Source: an uncultured Pelagibacteraceae bacterium
GTDB taxonomy: Bacteria; Pseudomonadota; Alphaproteobacteria; Pelagibacterales; Pelagibacteraceae
Length of the DNA stretch: 41,076 nt
Direction: 5' to 3'
Assembly: GCA_902537555.1 (NCBI GenBank)
Contig: CACBBR010000009.1
Location: 1-41,076 of the forward strand
This document shows, in pieces, positions 7,600-15,664 of the stretch. Below the pieces are notes generated by a model that made no database searches, was not told the DNA's origin, and saw only the letters and a list, made by a program, of their open reading frames with translations. Each line of letters starts with the position of its first letter. Position 1 is the first letter of the stretch. The translations under genes and the position numbers were made by a program.

Positions 7600-8925
7600 A
7601 TGAGTAAAAATAAAAATCCAGAAACAATAGCTTTACATGGTGGTGATTACAGAAGCGATCCAGCTACAACAGCTGTAGCTGTACCACTTTATAGAACAAC
7701 TTCTTATCAATTTAATGATACAGATCATGCAGCAAATTTATTTGCTCTTAAAGAATTTGGAAACATATACACAAGAATTATGAATCCAACGAATGATGTG
7801 TTAGAAAAAAGAGTCGCAGCTTTAGAAGGAGGACTTGCCGCAGTAACTGTTGGATCGGGACAAGCAGCATCAACTTTTGCGATTATGAATGTTTGTCAGT
7901 CAGGTGATAATTTTATTAGTTCTACAGATTTATATGGAGGAACTGTAAATCTGTTTACACATACTCTTAAAAAATTAGGTATCGAATGTAGATATGCTGA
8001 TCCATCAGATCCAAGCAACTTTGAAAAATTAATTGATGAGAAAACAAGATGTTTTTACGCTGAAACGTTACCAAATCCGTATCTTAGAGTTTTTCCAATA
8101 AAAGAAGTTTCAGACATTGGAAGAAAACATAATATACCATTAATAATGGATAACACAGCGTCACCAGTAATTTGCAAACCGATTGAACATGGAGCAGCTG
8201 TAGTTGTTCATTCGTTGACCAAATTTATAGGTGGACATGGAACTGTAATCGGAGGGTGTCTTATCGATGGTGGTAATTTTGAATGGACAAAAGATCCAAA
8301 AAGACAACCTTTATTTAATGAACCTGATGCTAGTTATGGTGGAGCTAAATGGGGTGAGGTAGTGCCACAATTGACCGGTGCAAATGTTTCATTTGCTGTA
8401 AGAGCAAGAGTATGTCTATTAAGAGACTTGGGAGCACCTTTGGCTCCAGACAATGCATGGGGTATAATTCAAGGACTAGAGACAGCACCCTTGAGAATGA
8501 AACAACATTGTTCAAATGCAGAGAAAGCAGTTGCTTTCTTACAAAAACATAAAAATGTTGCTAGAGTTATATACCCTACTCTACATGAAGGTGAGATTGC
8601 TGCGAGATCTAAGAAATATCTTAAAGGAGGAAATGGCGCTTTAGTTGGTATTGAGGTTAAAGGTGGTGTTGAAGCCGGTAAGAAATTCATTGAAGCTTTG
8701 AAAATGTTTTATCATGTTGCCAATATCGGTGATGCAAGAAGTTTGGCCATTCACCCTGCTACAACAACACATAGCCAGTTAACTGAGGAAGAACTGTTAG
8801 CAGCAGGTGTTACCCCGGGGTATGTAAGGCTATCTATAGGTATAGAGCATCCAGATGATATAATAGCTGATCTAGATCAAGCATTGGGTGCCTCAGGCAA
8901 ACCTAATTTGAAGGCTGTAGGTTAG
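7600..8925 (+). CDS. MetY-type PLP enzyme, O-acetylhomoserine sulfhydrylase family (paralog 2)
   Basis: A 441-residue paralog of the enzyme encoded at 5392-6723. The predicted PLP lysine is K208 in VHSLTKFIGGHG, the pyridine-binding aspartate is D184 in IMDNTASP, and LYGGTVNLF and YTRIMNPT are present. The C-terminal substrate-binding arginine lies in RLSIGIEHPDD. Differences from paralog 1 include one residue fewer after DNT, PNPYLRVFP in place of GNPGNEIMN, and a longer insert around residues 225-260. Both keep a full catalytic set, so this looks like specialisation rather than decay. The class also contains methionine gamma-lyases and O-acetylserine-using enzymes, so the substrate (sulfide, methanethiol or a lyase reaction) is open. 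Its strong ribosome site GGAAGGGG and own candidate promoter suggest expression partly independent of metY. Its 3' end overlaps ctaA by 23 bases, tail to tail. Confidence 0.87.
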   Translation: MSKNKNPETIALHGGDYRSDPATTAVAVPLYRTTSYQFNDTDHAANLFALKEFGNIYTRIMNPTNDVLEKRVAALEGGLAAVTVGSGQAASTFAIMNVCQSGDNFISSTDLYGGTVNLFTHTLKKLGIECRYADPSDPSNFEKLIDEKTRCFYAETLPNPYLRVFPIKEVSDIGRKHNIPLIMDNTASPVICKPIEHGAAVVVHSLTKFIGGHGTVIGGCLIDGGNFEWTKDPKRQPLFNEPDASYGGAKWGEVVPQLTGANVSFAVRARVCLLRDLGAPLAPDNAWGIIQGLETAPLRMKQHCSNAEKAVAFLQKHKNVARVIYPTLHEGEIAARSKKYLKGGNGALVGIEVKGGVEAGKKFIEALKMFYHVANIGDARSLAIHPATTTHSQLTEEELLAAGVTPGYVRLSIGIEHPDDIIADLDQALGASGKPNLKAVG

Positions 8926-9934
8926 ACTTAGTATTTATAAATAAAAAATAAATACAGGAGCTTACTAAAAAAATTGAACTTATTTGGTGCATAGATGCAA
9001 TTATAATCTGTGCACCATATAACAAAGTAAATATTCCCAATATAATCTGTAAGATAATAAAAAACCCCAAAACATTTAAAGATTTATACAAATTTTTGAT
9101 CTTATTTTTGTAAACATAAAAAAAAATGCAAAGATAAAAGAAACCTATAAAATATGCTAAATTCCTATGAATAAATTGAACCAGAGAAGGATCACTCAAA
9201 GCAGAAATCTGAAACAAGTTAATTAGTACATTATCATCAGGGAAAAAGGAATTCCCCATCAAAGGCCATGAATTATAAATTTTACCAGCATCCATACCAG
9301 AAACAAATGCACCTATAATTATTTGTAGAAATATTAAAATTAAAAAAGTTAATGGAAAAAAGGAATTGATTGTATTTTGATAATATATTTTAACTTTTAG
9401 TTTTAAATAATTCCATAAAATCATCGATAATATAATAAATGCAATTATTAAATGCACGGATAGTCTGAAATGACTAACATCTACTCTATCAACTAAACCA
9501 CTTCTCACCATATACCAACCAATAAATCCTTGAAAACAAATTAATATAAATACAAAATATAAGCTTAATAATTTTTGAAATTTAATTTTAAAAGAAAAAT
9601 AAATAAGTGGAATTAAAAAAGAAATACCAATCAATCTTCCTAAAAATCTATGAGCCCACTCCCACCAAAAAATTACTTTAAATTCACTCATGGTCATATC
9701 ATAGTTTTGAAGTTTAAATTCAGGAATTTTTTTGTATAAATCAAAATACATTGTCCATTGAGAACTGTTTAGTGGAGGCAAAAAACCAGAGAATAGTTGC
9801 CATTGAGTAATTGATAATCCAGAATCAGTTAATCTTGTAAGTCCACCAACAACAATCATAATAGAAATAATTATAAACATGGATATTAACCATAAAGAAA
9901 TATGATTATTAACTCTAAGATTTTCACTATACAT
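8903..9934 (-). CDS. ctaA: heme A synthase (COX15/CtaA family)
   Basis: A 343-residue inner-membrane protein with about eight membrane segments that oxidises heme O to heme A for aa3-type cytochrome oxidase. Family signatures are VVGGLTRLTDSGLSI near the N-terminus, FWWEWAHRFLGR with a heme-ligand histidine, FQGFIGWYMVRSGL, QIIIGAFVSGMDAG and QFIHRNLAYFIG with the second-half histidines. The histidine in SMHQISSI near the C-terminus completes the usual set. Length is normal for the alphaproteobacterial (COX15-like) form. It reads into the second metY paralog, overlapping 23 bases tail to tail, with no terminator visible between them. Confidence 0.95.
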   Translation of the reverse strand: MYSENLRVNNHISLWLISMFIIISIMIVVGGLTRLTDSGLSITQWQLFSGFLPPLNSSQWTMYFDLYKKIPEFKLQNYDMTMSEFKVIFWWEWAHRFLGRLIGISFLIPLIYFSFKIKFQKLLSLYFVFILICFQGFIGWYMVRSGLVDRVDVSHFRLSVHLIIAFIILSMILWNYLKLKVKIYYQNTINSFFPLTFLILIFLQIIIGAFVSGMDAGKIYNSWPLMGNSFFPDDNVLINLFQISALSDPSLVQFIHRNLAYFIGFFYLCIFFYVYKNKIKNLYKSLNVLGFFIILQIILGIFTLLYGAQIIIASMHQISSIFLVSSCIYFLFINTKSNLQPSN

Positions 9935-9977
9935 AATCGGATAAATATAATAATTTTTAAATTATCCAATTATATAA

Positions 9978-10271
9978 ATGTCGCCATTAAAAAAAGAAAA
10001 ACTCAACAAAATAAGATCTGATCTTGATAAACTTGATAATTCATTAATCAAAATAATCAAAAAAAGGACGAATTTAGTGAAAAAAGTTTTAGCTCTCAAA
10101 GATAGAAAAAATCAAATTGTTGATCAAAAAAGAATCAATCTAATACTCAAAAATATAAAAAAAAAATCAATTAAAAATAAAATAGATCCAAAAATAACAA
10201 ATAGGATATGGAGAAATATGATATTTGCTTATATCGAATTTGAAAGAAGAAATTTCAAAAAGAAAAAATAA
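9978..10271 (+). CDS. chorismate mutase, AroQ class
   Basis: A 97-residue, all-helical, very lysine-rich protein matching the AroQ chorismate mutase domain. Helix 1 holds KIRSDLDKLDNSLIKIIKKR with the first active-site arginine, followed by a conserved lysine in LVKKVLALKD. Helix 3 ends with WRNMIFAYIEFE. It converts chorismate to prephenate for phenylalanine and tyrosine synthesis in the cytosol. It stands alone, not fused to prephenate dehydratase. Its start is 43 bases from the divergent ctaA and its stop is one base from the stop of rpmG on the other strand. Confidence 0.85.
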   Translation: MSPLKKEKLNKIRSDLDKLDNSLIKIIKKRTNLVKKVLALKDRKNQIVDQKRINLILKNIKKKSIKNKIDPKITNRIWRNMIFAYIEFERRNFKKKK

Positions 10272-10272
10272 T

Positions 10273-10464
10273 TTACTTACTATGAGGTGGTAGTTTTTTT
10301 TCTACGAAAATTTCGTGTTTCCTCGTGGCAGGATTATATTTTTTTGCTTTTAATTTAACTTTAGCTTTTTCTCCTCCAGCTGGTTTTTTTACATAATAAA
10401 AAAACGGACTATCAGGTTTACTTTCTGGAACCAATCTTACTTTTACATGTGTTTTTTTAGCCAT
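10273..10464 (-). CDS. rpmG: 50S ribosomal protein L33 (cysteine-free form)
   Basis: A 63-residue basic protein matching bacterial L33, with MAKKTHVKVRLVPES, FFYYVKKPAGGEKAKVKLK, and the core KKYNPATRKHEIFVEKK followed by a short tail. It has no cysteine, so it is the non-zinc (C-minus) type. The start overlaps the 3' end of the MerR-type gene by 8 bases, and it is the last gene of the rpmF-plsX-ihfA-merR run. Confidence 0.92.
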   Translation of the reverse strand: MAKKTHVKVRLVPESKPDSPFFYYVKKPAGGEKAKVKLKAKKYNPATRKHEIFVEKKLPPHSK

Positions 10465-10834
10465 TATTTTCTTTTATTGTTTTAAGTATATTTTTTATTT
10501 TTTTTAGTTTTGTTTTAATAAATATCTTTTGCTTTATAGTGGTATTGTCCAGTACGTCAATATCCGAATCTTGAGAATTTAAAAGCTTTTTAACACCATT
10601 TAAAGTCATACCTTTATCTTTAAGCAAATATTTTATTTTTTTTAAATTGTTTATCGTTTTATCATCATAGTAACGTCTTCCTGTCAAAAACTTTGGTTTA
10701 ATTTGTTTGAATTCTTTTTCCCAAAAACGAATAGTATGAGTAGATAGTGAACCATTTTTTATGTTTGTAAGCTTAAGAATTCGAGCAACCTCACCGATTG
10801 TTTTATATTTACTATTTTCTTTTGATTTATTCAT
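10457..10834 (-). CDS. MerR-family transcriptional regulator
   Basis: A 125-residue protein with an N-terminal MerR winged helix-turn-helix: YKTIGEVARILKL, then THTIRFWEKEF and the wing GRRYYDDKTINNLKKI. A lysine-rich helical tail follows, with no cysteine-based metal site. In alphaproteobacteria a MerR protein directly after ihfA is a conserved arrangement; its target is not established. The start overlaps ihfA by 8 bases and its end overlaps rpmG, so it is part of one transcript. Confidence 0.87.
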   Translation of the reverse strand: MNKSKENSKYKTIGEVARILKLTNIKNGSLSTHTIRFWEKEFKQIKPKFLTGRRYYDDKTINNLKKIKYLLKDKGMTLNGVKKLLNSQDSDIDVLDNTTIKQKIFIKTKLKKIKNILKTIKENNG

Positions 10835-11123
10835 TTTTATTAATATATTCCTTAAATTCTTTAGATGGTTTAAAAAGAATTACATTTCTTGAAGATATTA
10901 TTTTAATCTCTTTTGTTTTTGGGTTTCTGCCAATACGTTCATTCTTCTTTCTAATGGTAAAAGTACCAAACTTAGCAATTTTAACTTTTTTATGTATGAG
11001 AATATTATTAAGTATAATTTCAAATATATCATCGAGTAGTGTTTCGCTAATTTTCTTTGAAAAACCTATTTGCATGTAAATAGAATTTATAATTTCTTTT
11101 TTGGTTAAGTTTATCCTTACCAT
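10827..11123 (-). CDS. ihfA: integration host factor, alpha subunit (HU/IHF family)
   Basis: A 98-residue DNA-bending protein of the HU/IHF family. It starts with MVRINLTKKEIINSIY, has the dimer core and beta-arm motif FGTFTIRKKNERIGRNPKT, and ends with VILFKPSKEFKEYIN. The plsX-ihfA-merR neighbourhood supports the alpha subunit rather than HU. It would bend DNA at replication, recombination and promoter sites as a heterodimer with IhfB. It begins directly after plsX with no intergenic base; the usual fabH between them is missing here. Confidence 0.9.
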   Translation of the reverse strand: MVRINLTKKEIINSIYMQIGFSKKISETLLDDIFEIILNNILIHKKVKIAKFGTFTIRKKNERIGRNPKTKEIKIISSRNVILFKPSKEFKEYINKNE

Positions 11124-12131
11124 CTAATTAATATTTTCTTTGATTTGATCTATTAGTTTACCTCTTATAATTTTTTCACACACCTTGAGAGAGTTCGCAA
11201 AACCAGTTGAGTCGGTAGAGCCATGACTCTTAATAACTGGTTTGTCTAATCCAAGTAATATTGCTCCATTATATAATCTTGGATCGAGTTTTTTTTTAAA
11301 CTTCTTTAAACCTCTATAATTTAAAAGTGATGAAAACTTACCTATTAAGGTTGAAGATAATGCTTTTTTTAGTTCACTAGTTATAAAATTGGATGTTCCT
11401 TCTGCTGTTTTTAAAGCAATATTTCCTGTAAAGCCGTCTGCAACTATTACATTTACATTGCCTTCCATAATATTGTTGCCCTCTATAAAACCTTTAAAAT
11501 CAAATAAAGTATATTTGTTTTCTGATAACTTTTGGTAAGTCTCTTTAATGATAGCGTTACCTTTAATCTCTTCAGATCCAATATTGAGAAGTGCAACTTT
11601 TGGTTTTTCATTTATAAACAGAGCTTTAAGCAGAGCTGAACCCATAATTGAAAAATCAATTAAGTTTTTAACATTACATTCTATATTTGCACCTAAATCT
11701 AAAACTACACTCATATTTTTTTTACTTGGCCAAAGTGCAGATAATGCTGGCTTATCTATATTTTCAATCATTTTTAAATTAAGTTTACTAATTAAAAATA
11801 GTGCACCGGTGTTGCCTGCAGAAACTATAGCATCTGCATGATTGTTTTTTAGAGACTCTATAGCCAACCATAAGCTAGTATCTTTGCCTCTTTTGGCAGC
11901 TGACAGCGCTGAGTCTTCACCCTCAACAATTTTATCAGTATGTGTTATGTCATAAATATTTTTTGATAAATTAAATTTGTTAATCAGTGGAATTAATAAT
12001 TTTTCATTACCATAAATTTTATAAAATATATTATTAGATCTTAACGAATGGAAAGTAATGCCTTCAATAATTTTATCAGGAGAATTATCACCACCCATTG
12101 CATCAACAGCAATAGTAATAGGATTGCTCAT
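11124..12131 (-). CDS. plsX: phosphate acyltransferase PlsX
   Basis: A 335-residue enzyme that makes acyl-phosphate from acyl-ACP for phosphatidic acid synthesis by PlsY. It starts ITIAVDAMGGDNSPDKI and has the typical AIVSAGNTGALF, VVLDLGANIECNVKNL, LLNIGSEEIKGN and VIVADGFTGNIALKTAEG motifs, plus the C-terminal GLDKPVIKSHGST. Length is normal. It lies 5 bases after rpmF, the standard rpmF-plsX pair, and directly abuts ihfA. Confidence 0.97.
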   Translation of the reverse strand: MSNPITIAVDAMGGDNSPDKIIEGITFHSLRSNNIFYKIYGNEKLLIPLINKFNLSKNIYDITHTDKIVEGEDSALSAAKRGKDTSLWLAIESLKNNHADAIVSAGNTGALFLISKLNLKMIENIDKPALSALWPSKKNMSVVLDLGANIECNVKNLIDFSIMGSALLKALFINEKPKVALLNIGSEEIKGNAIIKETYQKLSENKYTLFDFKGFIEGNNIMEGNVNVIVADGFTGNIALKTAEGTSNFITSELKKALSSTLIGKFSSLLNYRGLKKFKKKLDPRLYNGAILLGLDKPVIKSHGSTDSTGFANSLKVCEKIIRGKLIDQIKENIN

Positions 12132-12136
12132 ACAAA

Positions 12137-12316
12137 CTATTCTTTTGAGTCTAAAACCTGTCTACCTTTATAAAAACCCGTTTTTAAATCAAGATGATGA
12201 GATAATCTATATTCACCTGATTTCTTATCTTCAATAATATTTTTTGAAGATACTCTTAGATGAGATCTCCTTTTGCCAGCTCGAGATTTTGTTGTTTTAC
12301 GTTTTGGTACAGCCAT
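12137..12316 (-). CDS. rpmF: 50S ribosomal protein L32
   Basis: A 59-residue protein on the minus strand, starting [19 protein letters not shown] and ending with [16 protein letters not shown] and a short acidic tail. It matches the alphaproteobacterial L32 pattern, with no zinc-binding cysteines. The ATG is at 12314-12316 and the stop at 12137-12139. It lies 2 bases after the bc1 chaperone gene and 5 bases before plsX. Confidence 0.95.
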   Translation of the reverse strand: MAVPKRKTTKSRAGKRRSHLRVSSKNIIEDKKSGEYRLSHHLDLKTGFYKGRQVLDSKE

Positions 12317-12318
12317 AA

Positions 12319-12792
12319 TTAAATTTTTAATTCTAATATATCTTTTGTAAAGTTTTTTAAAGTATTATTTGCAAGAAAAAGGCAATATTTATCAAAATAA
12401 TTTGAAATTAAATCACTTTCTTTATCAATATTGATAAAATTACTTATTAGAAGTATTTTTTTAGCTTTATCGAAATTGTTCCAATTTTCAATTTCACCTA
12501 ATATTGAATAGAAAAGATTCACATAGTCTTTCATTTTCTTGTTCACAGATACATCCCCATAACCGACTTCCCTAATTGAAAGTTCTAGTTGTCTAATTAT
12601 AAAATCAAATATTTCCTGTTTTTCTTTTTTAGATACCTCGTCTTTATAGATTTTTAAAAAAAAACCAAAATGAAACAAAAAAATAATTAATCTATCAGAA
12701 AAAGTATCATTATTTTTTAAATCCATATAAAGATTTTTATTTCTAGTTAATTTAATTAAATTATTGTAAATATTTAAATAATCTTTTTTCAT
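12319..12792 (-). CDS. ubiquinol-cytochrome c chaperone family protein (Cbp3-like)
   Basis: A 157-residue protein with the signature of the ubiquinol-cytochrome c chaperone family in [18 protein letters not shown] and the preceding helical stretch [15 protein letters not shown]. In mitochondria the homolog Cbp3 helps assemble complex III; the bacterial members are taken to do the same or a related job. No membrane segment is evident. Its ATG directly abuts the ATG of bamE on the other strand, with no base between them. In other alphaproteobacteria a DUF177 protein often separates this gene from plsX; I do not see it here. Confidence 0.82.
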   Translation of the reverse strand: MKKDYLNIYNNLIKLTRNKNLYMDLKNNDTFSDRLIIFLFHFGFFLKIYKDEVSKKEKQEIFDFIIRQLELSIREVGYGDVSVNKKMKDYVNLFYSILGEIENWNNFDKAKKILLISNFINIDKESDLISNYFDKYCLFLANNTLKNFTKDILELKI

Positions 12793-13245
12793 ATGAAAAA
12801 AATATTTATATTATTAATATTTTTATTTACACTTAATTGCTCAATAAATAAAGTTTCAAATGTCCATGGTTTTAGACTTTTAGAGACAAAATATAATAAA
12901 ATAGAATTAAACAAATCAAATAAAAATGACATCAGAAAATTAATTGGCCCACCCTCATCAATTAGCAAATTTGAAGATATGTGGATTTATATTGAGAGAA
13001 AAAAAACAAATCAATCTTTGCTCAAATTAGGCAAAAAAAAGTTATCAAGAAACAATATATTAATTTTAGAATTTAATAAGAGAGGTTTGGTGGCTGAAAA
13101 AAAATTATTAGATATAAATGATATGAAAGATTTAGAAATTGCTGAAAAGAAAACAATTAAAAAATTTAGACAGGATAATTATTTATATGATATTTTCACT
13201 ACACTAAGAGAAAAAATAAATGCTCCAACAAGAAGGAAAAAATAA
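12793..13245 (+). CDS. bamE: outer membrane assembly lipoprotein BamE (SmpA/OmlA family)
   Basis: A 150-residue lipoprotein with the signal MKKIFILLIFLFTLNC (lipobox cysteine at residue 16). A BamE-like fold follows: NKIELNKSNKNDIRKLIGPPSS and FEDMWIYIERKKTN, corresponding to the usual G-x-P and W-x-Y positions. BamE is an accessory lipoprotein of the BAM complex that inserts beta-barrel proteins in the outer membrane. The C-terminal lysine-rich tail is longer than in E. coli. There is no room for an upstream leader outside the divergent gene. The stop abuts the CCA end of tRNA-Glu on the other strand. Confidence 0.87.
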   Translation: MKKIFILLIFLFTLNCSINKVSNVHGFRLLETKYNKIELNKSNKNDIRKLIGPPSSISKFEDMWIYIERKKTNQSLLKLGKKKLSRNNILILEFNKRGLVAEKKLLDINDMKDLEIAEKKTIKKFRQDNYLYDIFTTLREKINAPTRRKK

Positions 13246-13320
13246 TGGCGGTCCCTAGGGGAATCGAACCCCTCTTTCATGGATGAAAACCATGTGTCCT
13301 AACCGATAGACGAAGGGACC
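13246..13320 (-). tRNA. tRNA-Glu (anticodon TTC)
   Basis: Read on the minus strand, the acceptor GGTCCCT pairs with AGGGACC, followed by discriminator G and an encoded CCA (13246-13248). The anticodon arm is ACATGG-TTTTCAT-CCATGA, giving anticodon TTC, and the T arm GAGGGGTTCGATTCCCCT is standard. Length is 75 with CCA. The 3' end touches the bamE stop codon with no gap. Confidence 0.97.
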
Positions 13321-13355
13321 ATTGAACGATCTTTTATTGTAATTTTTTCAATTAA

Positions 13356-14300
13356 TCAAGCAATCGAGACCTCATTTTTTACAATCTGTAATACATTTTT
13401 GTCATGAGTGACAATTGTTTCTGTAATAAATTTATCATTTTTTTTAATAATCCCTTTCATTAAATCGCAATCAGTTATTCCGGTAGCACAAAAAATACTT
13501 TCTCCTTTGACTATTTCATTGATTTCATATTTTTTGTTTAAATCTTTTATACCCATTTTAATTGCACGATTTCTATCCTCTGTTGTTTTAAATAAGAATC
13601 TACCTTGAAAGTTGCAATTTAATGTATTTAAAGCTGCCGCTACTATTACACCTTCGGGACCTCCACCAATTCCCATAAAAATATCGACTCCAAATTTTTT
13701 ATCTGAAACTAGTAAAGCACCAGAAACATCTCCATCTGTTATAAATTTTATATTAACTTTTAGTCTCTCTAATTCACTTATAATTTTTTTATGTCTTGGT
13801 CTATCAAGAATACATACTGTAATTTCTGATTTCTTTTTATTTGTAATTTCAGAATAAATGTTAATATTTTTTTCTACTGTAAAATCTAGGTCTATGGACT
13901 CTTTTGGAATGTGATTTCCAGTTACAATTTTATTCATATATGTTTCAGGTGCATTTAATAAATTACCTTTTTCTGCAACTGCTAATACAGACATTGATCC
14001 AGGAAGGTTTTTAGCAACAAAATTTGTTCCTTCAACAGGATCGACAGCAATGTCTATTTCGGGTCCATTGCCATTACCAAGTTTTTCTCCTATAAAAAGC
14101 ATAGGGGCTTCATCAAGTTCACCCTCACCTATTACAACTTTTCCATTTATGTTTAATTTATTCAATTGATTTCTCATTGAGTCAGTTGCAGCTTTATCTG
14201 CTAATATTTTTTCATTTTTACCTATGTAAGGATAACAAGCTATTGCTGAATTTGACGTTATTTCAATAAGATTATTTAATAATTCTTTTGGTAATTTCAT
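13356..14300 (-). CDS. glpX: fructose-1,6-bisphosphatase class II
   Basis: A 314-residue GlpX-type phosphatase that removes the 1-phosphate from fructose 1,6-bisphosphate in gluconeogenesis. Metal-binding motifs are VVIGEGELDEAPMLF and IDIAVDPVEGTNFVAK, followed by PGSMSVLAVAEKG. ITDGDVSGALL and MGIGGGPEGVIVAAAL complete the signature. Length is normal. It follows the SbmA-like gene after 3 bases in the tRNA-Pro-NDUFS4-SbmA-glpX-tRNA-Glu minus-strand run. No homoserine dehydrogenase is adjacent, although hom-glpX is a common pair in other alphaproteobacteria; hom lies about 10 kb away. Confidence 0.96.
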   Translation of the reverse strand: MKLPKELLNNLIEITSNSAIACYPYIGKNEKILADKAATDSMRNQLNKLNINGKVVIGEGELDEAPMLFIGEKLGNGNGPEIDIAVDPVEGTNFVAKNLPGSMSVLAVAEKGNLLNAPETYMNKIVTGNHIPKESIDLDFTVEKNINIYSEITNKKKSEITVCILDRPRHKKIISELERLKVNIKFITDGDVSGALLVSDKKFGVDIFMGIGGGPEGVIVAAALNTLNCNFQGRFLFKTTEDRNRAIKMGIKDLNKKYEINEIVKGESIFCATGITDCDLMKGIIKKNDKFITETIVTHDKNVLQIVKNEVSIA

Positions 14301-14303
14301 TAA

Positions 14304-15299
14304 CTATGTTTTGATCTCACTTTCAGAATCTTCAATTTGTAATTTATATTCAAATTCTCTTAATCTTTTATAAACACTTGCTAGTTCTATAATTGTTGGC
14401 CATGCTTTTAGAATATACTGCATTGATCCTTCTACACGTCCAAATGCTCTAATTATCTGTTGCATCACACCCAAAGTAACAGCTCCAGCAACTATTGCAG
14501 GTGCAAGAAATACATATGCTGACAAAACATTTGCTTGTAAGTATGCAATTCTACCAATATTAAAATAAAGGTACCTGATATAACTTAAAAAATGGATATT
14601 TCTAACACCATCAAATAGTTCTTCAATAGTTTTTGGTCTTACAGTTCCGTCATCCTCAGCAATAACCAATATTTTTCTATATGCAGCTTCTTTCTTTTGA
14701 AGATCATATTCAACACCAACTAATCTTAAAATTAAACCAAGTACTATTAAAAATATTGTTCCACCTACAGACCAAAGAAGTGCACCAACAATTAATCCAT
14801 AATCCCAATCACCAAAAAAGTAAATGGGTATACCAATACTTAATCCAAATAATATAGGTGTAAATTGTATCAATACCATAATAGCCTCAATTAAGCTTGT
14901 TCCTAAACCTTCCATTATTCTTGAAAATTTTATTGTATCTTCCTGAACACGTTGTGAAGCACCCTCTATTTTACGAGCTTTTTCATATACACTATGATAA
15001 TATTCAACCATAGCTGTTCTCCATCTGAATAAATAATGTGCAGTAAAAAAACTAATAATAACTCCTAATGATACAGCCATTGCAGCTAATTTTATAAATG
15101 ATAATAAACTCATCCAATATTCACTCATAGTAATTGAGTTTGGTGCAGCAAGAGCTTTTTGAATCATATCGTAAAATTCTCCAAACCATTCATTAATTTT
15201 AACATCAAGTTTTACTTGTACCCAAAGTGATGACAAAATAATTATCGATCCAACCCATGACCATAGATACCATTTTTTAATTGTAAAAAATCTAAACAT
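14304..15299 (-). CDS. SbmA/BacA-like peptide transporter family protein, shortened N-terminus
   Basis: A 331-residue inner-membrane protein of the SbmA/BacA family (proton-driven import of peptides and modified antibiotics). Family motifs are VNxWxxxFYDxIQ (INEWFGEFYDMIQKAL), HYLFRWRTAMVEYYHS, ASQRVQEDTIKF, EAAYRKILVIAEDD, IRYLYFNIGRIAYLQ and AIVAGAVTLGVMQQI. Compared with E. coli SbmA as I recall it, the match starts about 80 residues into the protein, so the first membrane segments are absent. No ATP-binding domain follows, unlike ABCD-type relatives. It overlaps the upstream NDUFS4-like gene by one base. Confidence 0.88.
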   Translation of the reverse strand: MFRFFTIKKWYLWSWVGSIIILSSLWVQVKLDVKINEWFGEFYDMIQKALAAPNSITMSEYWMSLLSFIKLAAMAVSLGVIISFFTAHYLFRWRTAMVEYYHSVYEKARKIEGASQRVQEDTIKFSRIMEGLGTSLIEAIMVLIQFTPILFGLSIGIPIYFFGDWDYGLIVGALLWSVGGTIFLIVLGLILRLVGVEYDLQKKEAAYRKILVIAEDDGTVRPKTIEELFDGVRNIHFLSYIRYLYFNIGRIAYLQANVLSAYVFLAPAIVAGAVTLGVMQQIIRAFGRVEGSMQYILKAWPTIIELASVYKRLREFEYKLQIEDSESEIKT

Positions 15300-15580
15300 T
15301 ATTTTATAAAATTATCCGCATAAGATTTTTTTGTAACTTTTCTTTCTTTTGGTTCAATAATCTCATAACTAATATTATTTTTTTTTGCATATTCAATTGC
15401 TAAATCTTTTGACTTAAATTCTAAATTTAATTCTGAATAAGTGTCTGATGAACTTTCCCATCCCATAAGTGGGTTTATTCCTGGATCAGCAGTAATAAAT
15501 TCGATGATCCATTTGTCAAATTTCTTCAAGCCTGATTGCATTGCAGTTTTTGAAGGTTTGTATATTTTAGCTTTTTTCAT
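15299..15580 (-). CDS. NDUFS4-like accessory subunit of NADH dehydrogenase (complex I)
   Basis: A 93-residue protein matching the ETC complex I subunit conserved region: AKIYKPSKTAMQSGLKKFDKW, PGINPLMGWESSSDTYSEL and a C-terminal AIEYAKKNNISYEIIEP. In mitochondria and alphaproteobacteria this small subunit binds the peripheral arm of complex I near the NADH module. It is encoded away from any nuo genes, as is usual. The ATG lies only 7 bases after the CCA end of tRNA-Pro on the same strand, so the processed mRNA would have almost no leader. Confidence 0.9.
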   Translation of the reverse strand: MKKAKIYKPSKTAMQSGLKKFDKWIIEFITADPGINPLMGWESSSDTYSELNLEFKSKDLAIEYAKKNNISYEIIEPKERKVTKKSYADNFIK

Positions 15581-15587
15581 AAGTTAA

Positions 15588-15664
<77 letters not shown>

